A program made the translations under genes and the position numbers. Below, piece by piece: positions 24,550 through 35,840 of a DNA stretch of 64,000 nt. The notes under the pieces are model-generated. The model saw only the letters and a program-made list of their open reading frames with translations. It did no database searches and had not been told where the DNA came from. This DNA comes from Blastomussa wellsi (lineage: Eukaryota > Cnidaria > Anthozoa > Scleractinia > Plerogyridae). Numbering within the stretch: position 1 is the first letter of the stretch; every line of letters starts with the position of its first letter. The DNA lies in contig OX393569.1 in the NCBI GenBank assembly GCA_947652115.1, positions 16,341,508 to 16,405,507 on the forward strand, in the 5' to 3' direction.

Positions 24550-27500
24550 TTATTTTAAACGAGCCTTTTTACTCTCGTGTTCATTTTTTAGCGTCTCGCA
24601 ATGAACAACTTTGTTCTTTAAATTTGATTTATCTTTATACAATAGGTCTTCCTTCTTTTGGAGCTCTTCGAGGTGCCTCCTTTTTGCAGAGATTTCCTTC
24701 CTAAGCACAGCCAGTTCCTTTTTTAAAAGTTTCTTTTTCGCATCCTTCAGATTCAAAGTCGTTTCAGCCTCTCCTTTTTCCCGTTTTATCTTTTCAATAC
24801 TGTCCTCGACGTGTCTTAGCTTTTGCTGATAGTTTGTAAGCACAACTCCAAATAAAGTCTCCTCGCCTAGTGGATCTACAAAATCATTTGTAAGTTCCGC
24901 TAACGGATCGTAAACGCTAGCTCCTTTACCGCATTTATGACGTGAGTCAGCCTCTTCTTCGATAATTTCAACCTCACTGGACGAGTCAGAACTTTCTAGA
25001 CCACAAGATTCGAACCAGCTCAAACCCTTGGGATTAGCAACATCCCACGTTTCTACGTCCACAACTTCAGTGTCACTTGAAGTCGCGCTAGAGTCTTCCT
25101 CGTCAGTAGTTTCATCATCGCCGTTATCTAAAGACGGTTCTGTCGCTTTCGAAAATGCCGCTTCAAAAGAGTCAGCTTTGGGATCGAACGAGGTGACAAT
25201 AACTTTAGGCATTGGGTCGCCTGTGGCGGTGGCACAGGCCCCTTCAGAAACGCTTGACTGATTGCCGTCCGTTTCCATTATATCAATATTGATCACTATT
25301 TGGCTTTGGTTCTTGGCATCATTTAAGGTTGAAGTTTCTCCTGACTGTGCAGCTGCAGAGGAATTCGTTGCTGTAAAAGATTAAAATGGCAGTGATATTA
25401 CATAAAGACAAGAGACTCTTTCAAGTACTATTGCGTTAATGAGGTTAAATTCACAGCTAACTTCCTTTAATATTCCCAATCGTTCCAGTTTTCAGCCTGG
25501 TTTGTGCTTGTGGGGTAATAGGAAACAGCGTGTGCATTACTTTTCACTGCAAGTTGTAGATTTGGGACATAATCTGATTATCAGTGGGGAGGGGTCAGGG
25601 CTTCTCACTTCCCATACTCCTCTCTTCCATTTCTCACACTTTTCCATGCTGTCTGCAATACGTGTAAAGGAAAGGTTTGCGAGGAGTAAGAGAGCCCAAG
25701 CATGTGCCTCATGCAAATCCTATCTCCCCTCTTCCAGAAATCAATTAAACAAAACGGGTCTTAACAAAGTGTGAGCCAGTGACAGTCACACTAGCTTTTC
25801 TGGTTAACCTAAATAACAAACTGGTTGGCCCGGTTGGGGGGAGGGGGTACTCCCTTATATGGTCTAGACAGGGACGTGCCGCTGGATATATAATTCAAGG
25901 GAGTCTGTCCTAAACAGGGCATGGATATTAAGGAGTCATTCTGTACATGATATGACTTCAGACATTTGTCGAGTTTTAAGCATATCCGGAATCAGAAACG
26001 TTCATTAGTATTTACTTAGCCGGTCATCAGTCAACATTAGATCATTTTCAGGACAAGATATTAGTGCTATTGTATAAAAAAAAGTTTCCCTTGGTCCTAA
26101 ACAGGGTACCGGTATATGTTTGAGGTTATTTTGTTCCTAAACAGGGTCAGTGTTTCAGACCTCCAGCAGCACCCCACACCCACCCCCAGGCGGGCTGGTA
26201 AGCCTAAAAAGTGCTCTGTTTACCCTACAGTGAACGTAGGTAGCTTGTAGTTTGTCTTGCTATTGGAATTAGGGATTTCTGGTTTGCATGATTTGCTTGC
26301 AGGCTTGCCTAAATAGCAGTCTGGCTAGGTCAGAAATAGCTTTCATTTGGAGATAAGGTTGATACTATACGCCATGAATTTCAGGCACCTCCTCTGGGAC
26401 TGGGAACCACAAACAACATAAGAAATGGACTAGAATCTGAGCCAAAAAGAATCGGGACTGGGAATAGCCCCTGGCTCCTGTTAGGACCCCCTACAAATAC
26501 ATTAAGCATTCAGGGGTTCATCAAGGGCAGGGCACCGGGCAAATTGACTGGCTGTGAACGACACTTAGCCATGACTTTGTCTGGCTTTTTCTGTCTTCTC
26601 TACTTACATTCTTTTATAAGAAAAACTAAAAATGCCCGCCTGAAAAACCATACTGACCTCCTATACAAAAACTTACTGAAACCCCTACTCTGCAGTGTTC
26701 CACATATACTAGACATTCAGTTGTGCATAACTGTTTGTCATTGACAACTAAATGTTACCAACAACTAAAAAACATAGTGCAGAGACATGTTGTTGACAAC
26801 TAAATGCTAAATATTTACTAGTGAACAATTATAGGCAATGCCCCTTTTTAAAAAGGGAAGCTAAAACGAAGGTTGTAGACAACAATTTAGATGTTGAGAA
26901 CTATGTATTTGACCATTTTTACTATGTGTGGAAATGATTGGATTAGTTGTCAACAACTGTCGTAACTGTTAATTTGCCAGTGATCAGTTTTTTCTGCCAT
27001 TTTGAAAATGTACGATGTTATATTCATGTGAAGTGAACGTTACTTCTCAAATTCATATACAATTCATCATATTAAAAAATTCGTCAAAAATACTCCGCGG
27101 CATGTCGTATTTTCAACTCTCTTCTCATTGTTTGGAAATGTGATGAAACACTGTCTCTCATGTTTGATGTATTACTTCACAAGCTCTCAATGACCTGACG
27201 TAGTTATTGACAAATAAGTTGAGATTACGTTCCAAATATGTGGAATGATTGCATCAGACACAATTCGTTGTCAATAACATTTAGTGATGTTATAATTTGA
27301 CAACTAATTGTGTCTAATGTAATTAGTTGTTGATAACAAATAGCTGACAACAGCTAAGTTGTCTATCCTATGGAGGAACTAAGTCCTCCACACACATTTT
27401 TGTCCTGTCTGAATCTTTCCTTTTAATTGATGACCTCAAAATTATTCAACAAAATTTTGAACTGGCATCTGATTTCTGCATAAATCATTAAACTTACCAC

Positions 27501-28084
27501 CTGAACAAGATGTATCAGATGCCTCCGGGGCTCTAAAAATATGAAGAAGAAAATAAGGAAATGCTACCAGTGTAGGGCATATAGAAATGGTTCAGAAACT
27601 AAACAGAAATGCGATATATAATCTATGTTACACTATTGAACCAGGGGTAAAATTGGAATACATAAACAGCAATCTTAACGGTCTGTTTGAACTGAACAAT
27701 CCATGACAGGAACAAAATAATGTTGACCCATTCATACATTTCCAAGTTTTCATTTTTTCCTTGTATAGGGTTTCATTTTTCAAATTCTTTGTCCTTTATC
27801 CTTAAATAGGGTCAGGGTTTAAGAATCTTTGTGGCACATACCTATCCAAAATTTAAGGTAGTAACCCCCCACCCTCCCCAGTATTGAACTCACCTCACAG
27901 CTTTTCTGTTTATAGCTGCATGCAATAGGACTTCAGCAAATTCATTGTCTGTGCTACTTTTAAAGCCTGTAGACTTTTTAATTTCCCTCCATTTCTTATG
28001 AACTGACTCCCTTACTCTTATGTTCTTCACTTTGCCCGGAATCCTGGGCCGTCCTCTAGGGTTACCAGTGGCCATTCCACGCAT
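24550..28084 (-). CDS. Gene 4: coiled-coil family member with a replaced basic N-terminal head
   Basis: Function unknown; DNA or nuclear association is inferred. Three exons, 28084-27894, 27532-27498 (35 bases) and 25370-24550, join in phases 2 and 1 to give 348 residues. Splice signals are good: GTGAGT, TATTTTTAG, GTAAGT, TTTTACAG. The head begins MRGMATGNPRGRPRIPGK, whose RGRPR resembles an AT-hook core, then a basic Trp-containing segment and TDNEFAEVLLHA. There is no HTPxC motif and no ankyrin repeat. The tail matches the family: acidic SSSEVEIIEEE (a possible SUMO-interacting motif), the block LFGVVLTNYQQKLRHVED, a coiled coil, and NKVVHCE ending KKARLK. The large last intron is repeat-filled. 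A further 5' exon cannot be excluded. Confidence 0.75.
25838..26175. repeat. Dispersed repeat (family D1), copy 1
   Basis: Contains GCCGCTGGATATATAATTCA, CCTAAACAGGGCATGGATAT, GGAATCAGAAACGTTCATTA, TGGTCCTAAACAGGGTACCG and CTCCAGCAGCACCCC in order. The reverse complement of this whole series is at 37105-37465. It lies in the last intron of gene 4. Confidence 0.7.
26511..26690. repeat. Dispersed repeat, copy 2 of the 3777 element
   Basis: TTCATCAAGGGCAGGGCACC, TTTTATAAGAAAAACTAAAA and ACTGACCTCCTATACAAAAA match the 3777-3915 copy in order and orientation. About 30 bases not in copy 1 follow the CACCGGGC block. Confidence 0.55.
26715..27361. repeat. Region with many TTGACAAC / GTTGTCAA words
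   Basis: GTTG-x-CAAC-type words recur about ten times (for example ATTGACAACTAAATG, GTTGTTGACAACTAAATGC, GTTGTCAACAACTG, TAGTTGTTGATAACAAATAG, CTAAGTTGTC). The two ends are roughly inverted relative to one another. It is likely a decayed inverted-repeat element in the gene 4 intron; the borders are uncertain. Confidence 0.4.
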
Positions 28085-29339
28085 AAAATCAAAATGGCTT
28101 AGACTTCTAATGTACGCCAGGATCGATAGAATAAAACACTAACAACACAAAAAAGGACAGACAACTATTTCTCAAGTTTCTAGAGAAAGGATGGAACAAG
28201 ATAATCGTCTTTTCTAGCCTTCGACAATAACAGCCCATTTTCTGTGTGCGATAAATGTTCTTCGGCGCGCTGTGCATGCAGGACAAAAATATTGGCTGAG
28301 TGACCAAGCCACATAGCACGATCACGCGGTGATATCTCACGCGATTTGGTTTTTCCTGAACCATTCTCTCAGGCGTAGAAATTTGACCGTGTTCATTCTT
28401 TTTGTCAGGTAATTTGCAGAAAATAATGATAAGTCTTATTTTAATTTCAGCTCCCAAGCCTAAAACCTACAAAAGGAAGCCCTTTTTTAATATGATTTCG
28501 CCCGGATTTTGGTACTCACTACTCGACAGTTTTCACGATGGCTAAGACCTTATTCATGGTATAAAATATGACGGCAAGTTCAAGCTCTATACCCCACAGA
28601 ATCGAGAAACTATGGGCTGTGTTCCATTCAACGAAGCGATTGCTTTCGACCTGGCTGCGTTGGTCTTATGTTGTGCGTAATATCTATCGACGATCGGATT
28701 GAAGTCGTCTCGACTGAAAAGCCCTTATACGATATCAGCTTTTCCAAATGCACAAGCCAGGAGGAAGCAGCGAATTTACCCCTTTTTTGCGTGACGACCC
28801 TAATAACGGCTGCGAAGGAGACCAGAGAGACCCGGAACGTTGTGGTTTTGAACCCAACGAAATGATACAACGATTGCGTGACAAAGTGCCAATTGCGTGA
28901 CTTCTTTCCTTTGGAGCTTCCATGATCCAACTTCCAGATAAGAAACTCAACTTCACCTGGCAGAGAACACCGATAGACACCTTTAATATTTGTTTCATAC
29001 ACTCGTAGACTCGAGACTGTTCACTTCGGTCAGAGGGACCATACATTCTATAAACGGTCATTAATTAATTCTAGACACCTTATTAGTTCTTGTTCGAAAT
29101 CCGTTCACCATTGGTTTTGAATTAATTAGTATAAATATAATTAAATTCCAGCTCTGGAGGTCTCTAGCCCTGGAACGTCGAAATTTCAGTTATCAACAAA
29201 AACGTCTGGAATGTAAATATCTTCTTACTTGGGAAACTTTTTTAATCCTCGCGAGCTAAAAACTTCCTGTTCTATTCGATTCATAATCGCCCCTTTGTAG
29301 AAGAGCTTATCAACTGATTTTGGATTTCCTCGCAATGCA
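28085..29339. other. Region upstream of gene 4, no recognised gene
   Basis: Open frames of 65-124 codons overlap on both strands at 28628-29061 with no motif I recognise. A + strand stretch near 28776-28891 encodes RDDPNNGCEGDQRD and CGFEPNEMIQRL, which is gene-like in composition but lacks a start or splice context. It may be a decayed exon. I assign nothing. Confidence 0.3.
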
Positions 29340-29836
29340 CCACGCGCCTCTTTAAAATACACTTAACTCAATTTTCATTCATTAACTCAATTTTCTGTCG
29401 CAGCTCATTTCTGGATTTATTTTTCTCGGCAATCTCCTTTTTCAACAAATCCGCTTCCGTTTTTAATTAGTTCAGTCTTAAGGTCTTTTAAACCATACTC
29501 GTTTCGCTTTGCATTAGCATTTGTCTTCCAGCTCACGAAGTTTCTCTTCGGCTGAGTCAGCACAACTGACACGATGCCCCGCTTGGTGGGCGCATCAAAT
29601 GATATCCCCTCCGTTAACACCAACTCAAGGAAAAAGCTCTCACTGTCAGAGTTGCTAGCTCCGTCACTTTGTAGCCATGGTAATTGGCCCGCATCCGAGC
29701 AGCCATCTAACTCCCATGATTCCACAATTTCGACGTCACTTGATGACGTCGTAAAACTCAATTCTACAAATGGGTGTCCTGGAAACAGTGGCATTTTTGG
29801 AGTTGTGGTAAACCTGTGCCGTGCTGGTGTCATCAA
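29340..29836 (-). pseudogene. Decayed C-terminal exon of the coiled-coil family
   Basis: Frame 29836-29417 encodes DVEIVESWELDG, SDSESFFLELVLTEG and RGIVSVVLTQ, matching the family signature block. It is closest to gene 4, which has VVDVETWDVANPK. After VVLTQ the frame is lost: KLRELEDKC, the expected KL..LE heptad start, appears in another frame. Stops and an early TAA interrupt the coiled coil; NELRQKIELMNEN survives only in a shifted stretch near 29380. No head exon was found upstream within 4 kb. Confidence 0.7.
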
Positions 29837-29865
29837 CCCTTGGTTCCCAGTCTCCCGTAGTATTC

Positions 29866-30458
29866 TTGGTTTTCACGTGACGTCAGAGAAAACTAAAATT
29901 AAAACTTTTGAGTTTTCAACTTCATCAGGTAAAAGTCATTTTTAAACGTATATCTGCTGGCCTGTTTTCAGCTCGGTAGACGGCTTTGTTTTGAAAATAG
30001 AACATTTTGAATTTCAGATTTTTCACAATGCGTGACATCGGCATTGTTTCTGTACGTGAGCGAAAATATCGATTCGCCTTACGTTTTCGAGTTCTAAGTA
30101 GCCAATATGTTGAGGGAAGTGTTTATGCGAATGTTTTTAAGTTTAACAACGAGAGGAAACGTTTTGAGAGAGTCAAAGTAAGCTCCAGATGTTTCCACTG
30201 GTTTCCGGCCGCCATGTTGGAGTCCCTCAGAGGGGCTCCAACATGGCGTCTCCATACTAAACACTATAATTTTCAGTGATACACTTTGCCGAATAACTCG
30301 AGTTCGGAATATCGTACATCCCCGAAACTTTGGCAGGTTGTTTATTTATTACTCTTCTACGATATTTCAATTTCTTGACTCAATTTATTGAATGGTAAGC
30401 GATTTTATTTCTTGCGTGCGTGAAATTTGCGTGATACTTGCGTGACGTGAAAACCACC
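29866..30458. mobile_element. Inverted-repeat DNA element (TTTTCACGTGACGTCA ends)
   Basis: The left end TTGGTTTTCACGTGACGTCA pairs with TTGCGTGACGTGAAAACCACCA at the right. An internal hairpin, CCGCCATGTTGGAGTCCCTC with GAGGGGCTCCAACATGGCG, lies at 30208-30246. The 90-codon frame at 30007-30279 is a by-product of this repeat. Its TGACGTCA (29878) is part of the terminus rather than a promoter of the neighbouring fragment. Confidence 0.65.
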
Positions 30459-30462
30459 AATA

Positions 30463-31480
30463 GCCTGCGTGCATCCGTCTCCTATTTCCTAAAGCGGAAT
30501 AGTGACGTCTGCGAAACGGCTTCGCTAATCGTGTTCCAGAATCCTACTGTTCGAGATTAAATTTAGCATAAATTATAGCTTTAATTCAAGAATTTCGCTC
30601 AATCAAATAGAATCAATTTAGAGAGCTTAAGCAATAGAAATAAAACAGAAAAACAGTACTAGCAAAGACAGCTCATGATCTGCCAAGTGCCCGGAAAAAA
30701 TTCACAGGGTTAAAGACCTGTGGAATCAGCTAAATATTTGCTAAATTACTGAGTCGGACGGGACTGTTTGAGTTGAAGTTCCCCCTAATTATACAGAATA
30801 TAACAAGCATTCAAAAAAACACAAAGCGAAATAGCTCGAAAACGAGTTTAATCTGAGACAAATGTCAGGAACCGCAAGAGTTATATACGGCTGCCTGTCA
30901 ACTCCTTTAGTAACTTTTAACACACGATCACGAAAGCGATTCATCCAAAACTACTCGCTCTTCGAGGATTCCACTCTGTTTATTCCAAGTGTTTGGAACT
31001 CCTTATTCACTAGCAGCTCAGCCTTGAAAGATTTATAACCGCTTTCATGTAAGATTTCGTCTTCGATCTTTCATAATAATCCCGCGGGTCACTTCCGTAC
31101 GTAGCTTTCCAACGCGTCGATTGCTTGATACACAGGGATCTTGAGTATACAGCAAACTGTACAGTTTTCCTCTACCTTGAACCAGACTTCTGTAGTTGTG
31201 ATTCACAACAAGCGAAATGAACTGCACAAAATCACACGTGAGTTACGGTTAATGTTTTCCCCTTACATGTTAATGAAAACACAACGCATAATTATGTTGA
31301 GTATTTTACGATGACAGCCAGTCAGCGTTGAGTCTAACAATGCCTACTGTCAAGGCAACCAATGAGAGAGCGGTCCCCAGATTCTGGAGAAACAGCAGGA
31401 TACTGGAACACGATTAACGACGCCGTTTCGCAGACGTCACTTTTCCGCTTTAGGAAATAGGAGACGGCTGCACGCAGGCT
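30463..31480. mobile_element. Non-autonomous DNA element with about 90-base terminal inverted repeats
   Basis: The left AGCCTGCGTGCATCCGTCTC..TTCCTAAAGCGG..GACGTCTGCGAAACGGC matches the complement of the right end, GCCGTTTCGCAGACGTCAC..CCGCTTTAGGAAATAGGAG. The 1.0-kb interior has no transposase frame. It sits immediately beside the 29866 element. Confidence 0.75.
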
Positions 31481-31784
31481 AGGTGATTAAAGTATCTGTG
31501 CGATACTTATGAAGACAAATCTCTGTAAGGTCAGGAGCTCATGGGCACCTGAGCATCTTCGAGACTTCCAAGTTTGCACGTGAAGATGAATACAACTACC
31601 ATGATTCCCTGTGCGTAAGTCTCATAGAGGGAATCGGCCATCATGTTGAAAACCGTCTCGTTTTCTAGTTTTGTTGAAAGATTGAACTGAACATTACACC
31701 GTCAAGTTACCCTTTACGGAGGGGGGAGGGAAGGGTTTCTTCGTCGTCTCACAAAGGGGTGTAAATTCGTAATTTTTGTCTCCC

Positions 31785-32140
31785 TTAAGCCTGGCTTTCT
31801 TTACTGACGGAGTTGCAGTCGTAAAAACGCTTTCTTCCTAGTGAAAATCGGAGTCATGAACATGAAGGAATCGGAGTACTAGAATCAGAACATTCCCATT
31901 TCCTTCCGATTCCGCTTGACTCCGTCGTTTAGGACCTAGTGAAAACTAGATTGTCGGAATCGCAAGCAGAAGAATAAACCAATCACAACAGTTTCAGGCA
32001 CTCCGAGTACTGCTTGCGACTCCAATCTAGTTTTCACTAGAACGAGTCATAAGCGGAATCTTAACTGGATCTGCTTACGACTCCGTTGATTTGGCTTTCT
32101 GCTTGCGACTCTTAAAACGACTACTTAAAACCAGGCTTTA
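31785..32140. mobile_element. Foldback element
   Basis: The ends TTAAGCCTGG and CCAGGCTTTA are inverted. Inside, CTAGTGAAAACTAGATTG pairs with CAATCTAGTTTTCACTAG, and TCGCAAGCAGA with CTGCTTGCGA. About 355 bases, no open frame. Confidence 0.6.
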
Positions 32141-32328
32141 GTGTGTTCAGAACATCACTGTCTTGTTAAAAAGTGCACATTAAGAAATAAAAATCACCGT
32201 CAACAAACTGATCAGGTACGTAAAATGGTCAATTTTAGTGGTCAAACATCACCAGCCATCACCAGTTCAACCTGACTCACCGTCCCGTCAATGTGGAAGT
32301 CCCACCTTGTGACTGAAGTCTTCGTCAA

Positions 32329-32480
32329 TAGTTTCCGTAGCATGAAGCGATTAGGAATATTACTACCCCCCTAAACGATATCTGTCACGTTACCCTGGCA
32401 GTTTAACAGGAGCCATTTATACAGCTGGGTTGAGAGGCACTGTCAGTTTAGCGTCTTCTCCAAAAACACACCACATGCAA
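32329..32480 (-). repeat. Diverged SINE, family A fragment
   Basis: Read on the minus strand it keeps the order of family A landmarks, weakly: GCCTCTCAACCCAGCTGTAT, then CCTGTTAAACTGCC..GGTAACGTGAC, then GTAGTAATATTCCTAATCGC and TTCATGCTACGGAAAC. Much diverged. Confidence 0.45.
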
Positions 32481-32730
32481 CGATAGCACTCAGTGCTCAA
32501 AGCTAAACACTATCTACAGTCAAAAGAATATTCTCTAGCTACAGTACAACATTGTACTAAACAATTACTGAGAGACTTGATACGAATTTAGCAAACTCAA
32601 ATTTATTTGCCATAAAAAACAGTCATGCAGCAGAAACAGTCTGAGCAAATAAACCTAACATACTGGTAATTACTGTTTATACGGGACAAGGCCTTTTAGC
32701 CATAAGCAGGTCTCTTATAAGGTGCTTTTA

Positions 32731-32947
32731 CAAAGCCTTTTGCATCAAACGGTCATATGGTGCAAAATCTGCCATGCTGGAGGGCAAGCTTGTTATTAAT
32801 CCTGCACTGGGACAGCCAAACAAGGCAACTTTATCTAGTCAAGCTTGATATTTCTTTGTTTTTGATGTCCCAATGCGGCAATAATAAGCTTGCCTTTCAG
32901 CATGGCGGATTTTGCACCATGTGAACGTTTTTTTGCAAAAGGCCTAT
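32731..32947. mobile_element. MITE family M1, copy 2
   Basis: Same arms as the 14035-14258 element: AAGCCTTTTGCATCAAACGG at the left, CATGCTGGAGGGCAAGCTT, and GCAAAAGGCCTATT at the right. The shared centre CACTGGGACAGCCAAA is also present. Confidence 0.75.
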
Positions 32948-33450
32948 TAACACAGCTAGTGCTACCAGTATTAATGGAACATGAAAGTACTTAACAAGTG
33001 ATTTAATAACTTACAAGTTATTGCTTGAATTCTTATAGCAAAAAGTCAGGAAGTACAAATAACAGGCCCAGTAACTATATAATATTATTTCTCTCTTAGA
33101 CGTATAAACTGGAACATTCTATTACAAATATATTATTTGTAAAAATAGGGAAGAATCTTGCTTCAAGTTACTGTATGTATCACAACTCCACAAGTAATTT
33201 TGCAGAAATCCATGGAATTTTCTACAGCTTTGGAGTATACTTAGTGTTGTCCTTCTCTTTTTTGTGTTTCAGAACTAAGATGATAACAAGTGAGCCAACT
33301 TTCATCAGTAACATGCATTTTCTTTTTTACTGATATTTTAAGAACAAAACATGGTTCAGTAACTTAACATGGTAGGTGGCGCTCAACCTTTTGATATCCT
33401 TCTGTAAGGGCTGTGTTGTTAGTTTGCGTGAAGGTTCCATTTTGTAATTT

Positions 33451-35730
33451 TCATTCTGATCGGCTCTTTTTTGAATTTCCTTCCAGCTGATGTTGTGTGG
33501 CATGACAGTGAGCAACCTTTCGCTTAAGCTTCTTTTTTTCTTCACACAGCAGTTCATTATTCTGTCTCAGCTCTTCAAGGGACCTCTCCTTTGCTATGAT
33601 TTCCTTCTGCAACAAGGCCAGTTCGTCTTTCTTTTGGCTGAGAGCCATTTCTTCTTCACTCATTAGTTGCCCCAACTTTGGAAGCCTCTCCTCTACTCGG
33701 TCAAGTTTGTCCATATACTGTTTCAATACCATGCCTACAATGTTCTGCTTTACGGCAACATCCAGGGCAACGCCTTCAGTGATGACAAATTCTAGAAATG
33801 AGTTGTCAGCATCTGAGCAAGGTTTCACTTTGGTGCAGTTGGTAACACTGATATCTGTACAAGACTCTTCGATTTCAACCTTGCCTGGCATGAACAGGTG
33901 TTTTGGCTTGTTGTTAGCATCACAAGTCTGTCCAGTACACTGTGAACAATCGTCACTTGACAATGAAAATGCCTTGGTTATGCAGGGTACACCGACATCT
34001 GAATGTGTCACAGCACGAAAGTCTTCTTCAGGTCCTTGATTAAACAGTGGTACAGTCAACTTTAAAAATGGGCTCCCTGTGGCAATGTCGGCACTTTCAT
34101 CCAGATCACTGCAATGGCTTTCTTGAGCTATTGCTCGATCTTCTGCTGGTACTTCTCCTACAGTACTGTTCAAGGTTTCCTCCAACTGCGGCACATTGGG
34201 AGTTAAACCCTCTGCAATTAAATATTAAAAGCATCACTATAATACATAATTCACAAATAATTATTTGCTCAAACTTAGACATGTAATTAGATAAGTTCTT
34301 TAATTATGGAATATTATTGTGTTACAAGAAGAAAGCCAATCAGGTGTGAGAAAACCAAACTGCAAACAGCAACAGTAATTTGTTTGAGGTTTGTTTGCAC
34401 TTCTGAACCTTAAAATCAACATTCCTGAGGTGAAATGTAGTGTTGAAAAGTTCCTACCGCAGTCTACGCTGTTACATGGAAATACCTCAAAGCTAAGATT
34501 ACATTTACCAAAAACACACATTATAAATTCAAGTCTGCATCAACCAGCTCAGACTCAGAGGACTCAGAGGCCACCCACTCTTTTTGAAAGTTACAGAAAA
34601 TTTTATTACGCTTCATTTTGAAAAAGTGGGAGACGACAGGCATGAAAACTTTAGTCAAAATCGGTAAAGGCTACAGCAGTAGATCACTTTCTTTATTCTA
34701 GCATAACTTGTTCCCTTGTAAAATAATACTGCGTTGTTTATAGGACTAACAGAGATATTTAAGTCTATATATGCGGAGTTATCTCACCTTGGCGTGAAAG
34801 TCGTTGACGATTTTTATCTGCCTCCGGTGAAAGTGAAAATAGTTTCACAGCACTCCGTGGATCTGTCTCCCAGGCGAGAGAAACTACGGTTTCATTGTGT
34901 TTGTTCTTTTCGTCAGCCATTGATTTTCCAACGAACAACAAGTTTTGCACGAATTTCAGCACCTCAAAGCCGCGAGGACTGTCCCGGGCCAACATATGCA
35001 AAACAGAATCTCCAGTTTTTTCATCGGCAGTGTTGATGATCTCTATTACTTCATTTCTCGTGAATATGGCAGAATCTTCCAGCTCTAGCAACCTTTTAAT
35101 CATGCTCTTGAAGCAGGCTTGATGAAACGAAGCTTTCTTACGCCTGCCATCGCGCAATGGATTTAAAATATTTGCAGCCGCAACGTGAAAGATTGTGCGA
35201 CCATTGTTATCCCTCGCCGCCAAGATCTTGGGATGGTGATCTGTTAAGATGTGTAAGATGCGCTCAAATGCTTCCCCTCGGTATTTACTTCTGGCCAGTT
35301 TACCTCCAAGAATTGCGCCCACTTTGTTCAAGTGCATCTGTCCAAAATGCAGAGCTGTTTCGCCATGTTGGTTTACGGCACGCGGGTTGAAATTGTTCCG
35401 TAGTAGGCCTTGTACAATGCCAACCTTCCCAAAAGCACAAGCGAGGAAAAGCAGCGGACACTTCAGCTTTTCCAACGGATCGGGGATATCACTGTCTTGA
35501 TCCCAACCGGATAATTTGGCAGTTTCTATGCACTGCTTCAATGCAATCGGCAGATCTCCAGGCCGTTGGATTCTCGCACTCATATAGCGACGATCCATAA
35601 ACATAGCTGCTACCAAATCGTGATGAGAGAGATCGCAGTTACTTGGACAAAATGGCGTGTGACACTTCATTGTTAGTATCGGTGAAGCTTTTGAATCCAT
35701 TTGTAAATCACTGGAGCTCACAGAAGACAT
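33451..35730 (-). CDS. Gene 6: HTPxC/ankyrin/coiled-coil protein
   Basis: Role unknown. Exons 35730-34788 and 34211-33451 join in phase 1 (GTGAGA donor, TTGCAG acceptor) to give 567 residues. The first ATG is at 35730; an internal one giving MKCHTPFC is possible, since gene 2 starts similarly. HTPFCPSNCDLSHH is followed by GWDQDSDIPDPLEKL and ankyrin-like repeats: CPLLFLACAFGKVGIVQGL, NGRTIFHVAAANI, GDSVLHMLARDS. Exon 2 has TGSPFLKLTVPLF, an acidic/Cys-containing linker, the signature NSFLEFVITEGVALD, a coiled coil and LKRKVAHCH, ending KKSRSE. Gene 7 is the nearest relative in both exons and is transcribed divergently. Upstream is a CRE-like plus E2F-like pair. Confidence 0.88.
34212..34787 (-). 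other. Intron of gene 6
   Basis: A 576-base GT-AG intron. It is AT-rich with no repeat or open frame I can identify, unlike the repeat-laden introns of genes 2, 3, 4 and 7. Confidence 0.6.
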
Positions 35731-35812
35731 GGTTTATACTACACAAACCCAACTAACTGGTCAATGCATTTGCGCATTTTGCGCACTCGACAAAAACTTC
35801 GTCGAGTCGACA

Positions 35813-35840
35813 GATTTCGCGCCTTGCTGTGGTGACGTCA
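35813..35840 (-). promoter_or_regulatory. CRE-like plus E2F-like sites upstream of gene 6
   Basis: On the coding strand TGACGTCA (35840-35833) is followed after about 10 bases by AAGGCGCGAAAT, close to the E2F consensus. The ATG is 103 bases beyond the CRE-like site. Gene 7 has the same order: TGACGTCA, then AAGGCGCAAAAT. Factor identity is inferred from consensus only. Confidence 0.5.

Noticed and set aside
29878..29885. TGACGTCA upstream of the decayed family copy as a promoter site
   Set aside because: It is part of the terminal inverted repeat of the 29866-30458 element, so it is not evidence of the shared promoter signal.
30007..30279. Open frame of 90 codons
   Set aside because: It lies inside an inverted-repeat element and includes its hairpin; codons reflect the repeat.
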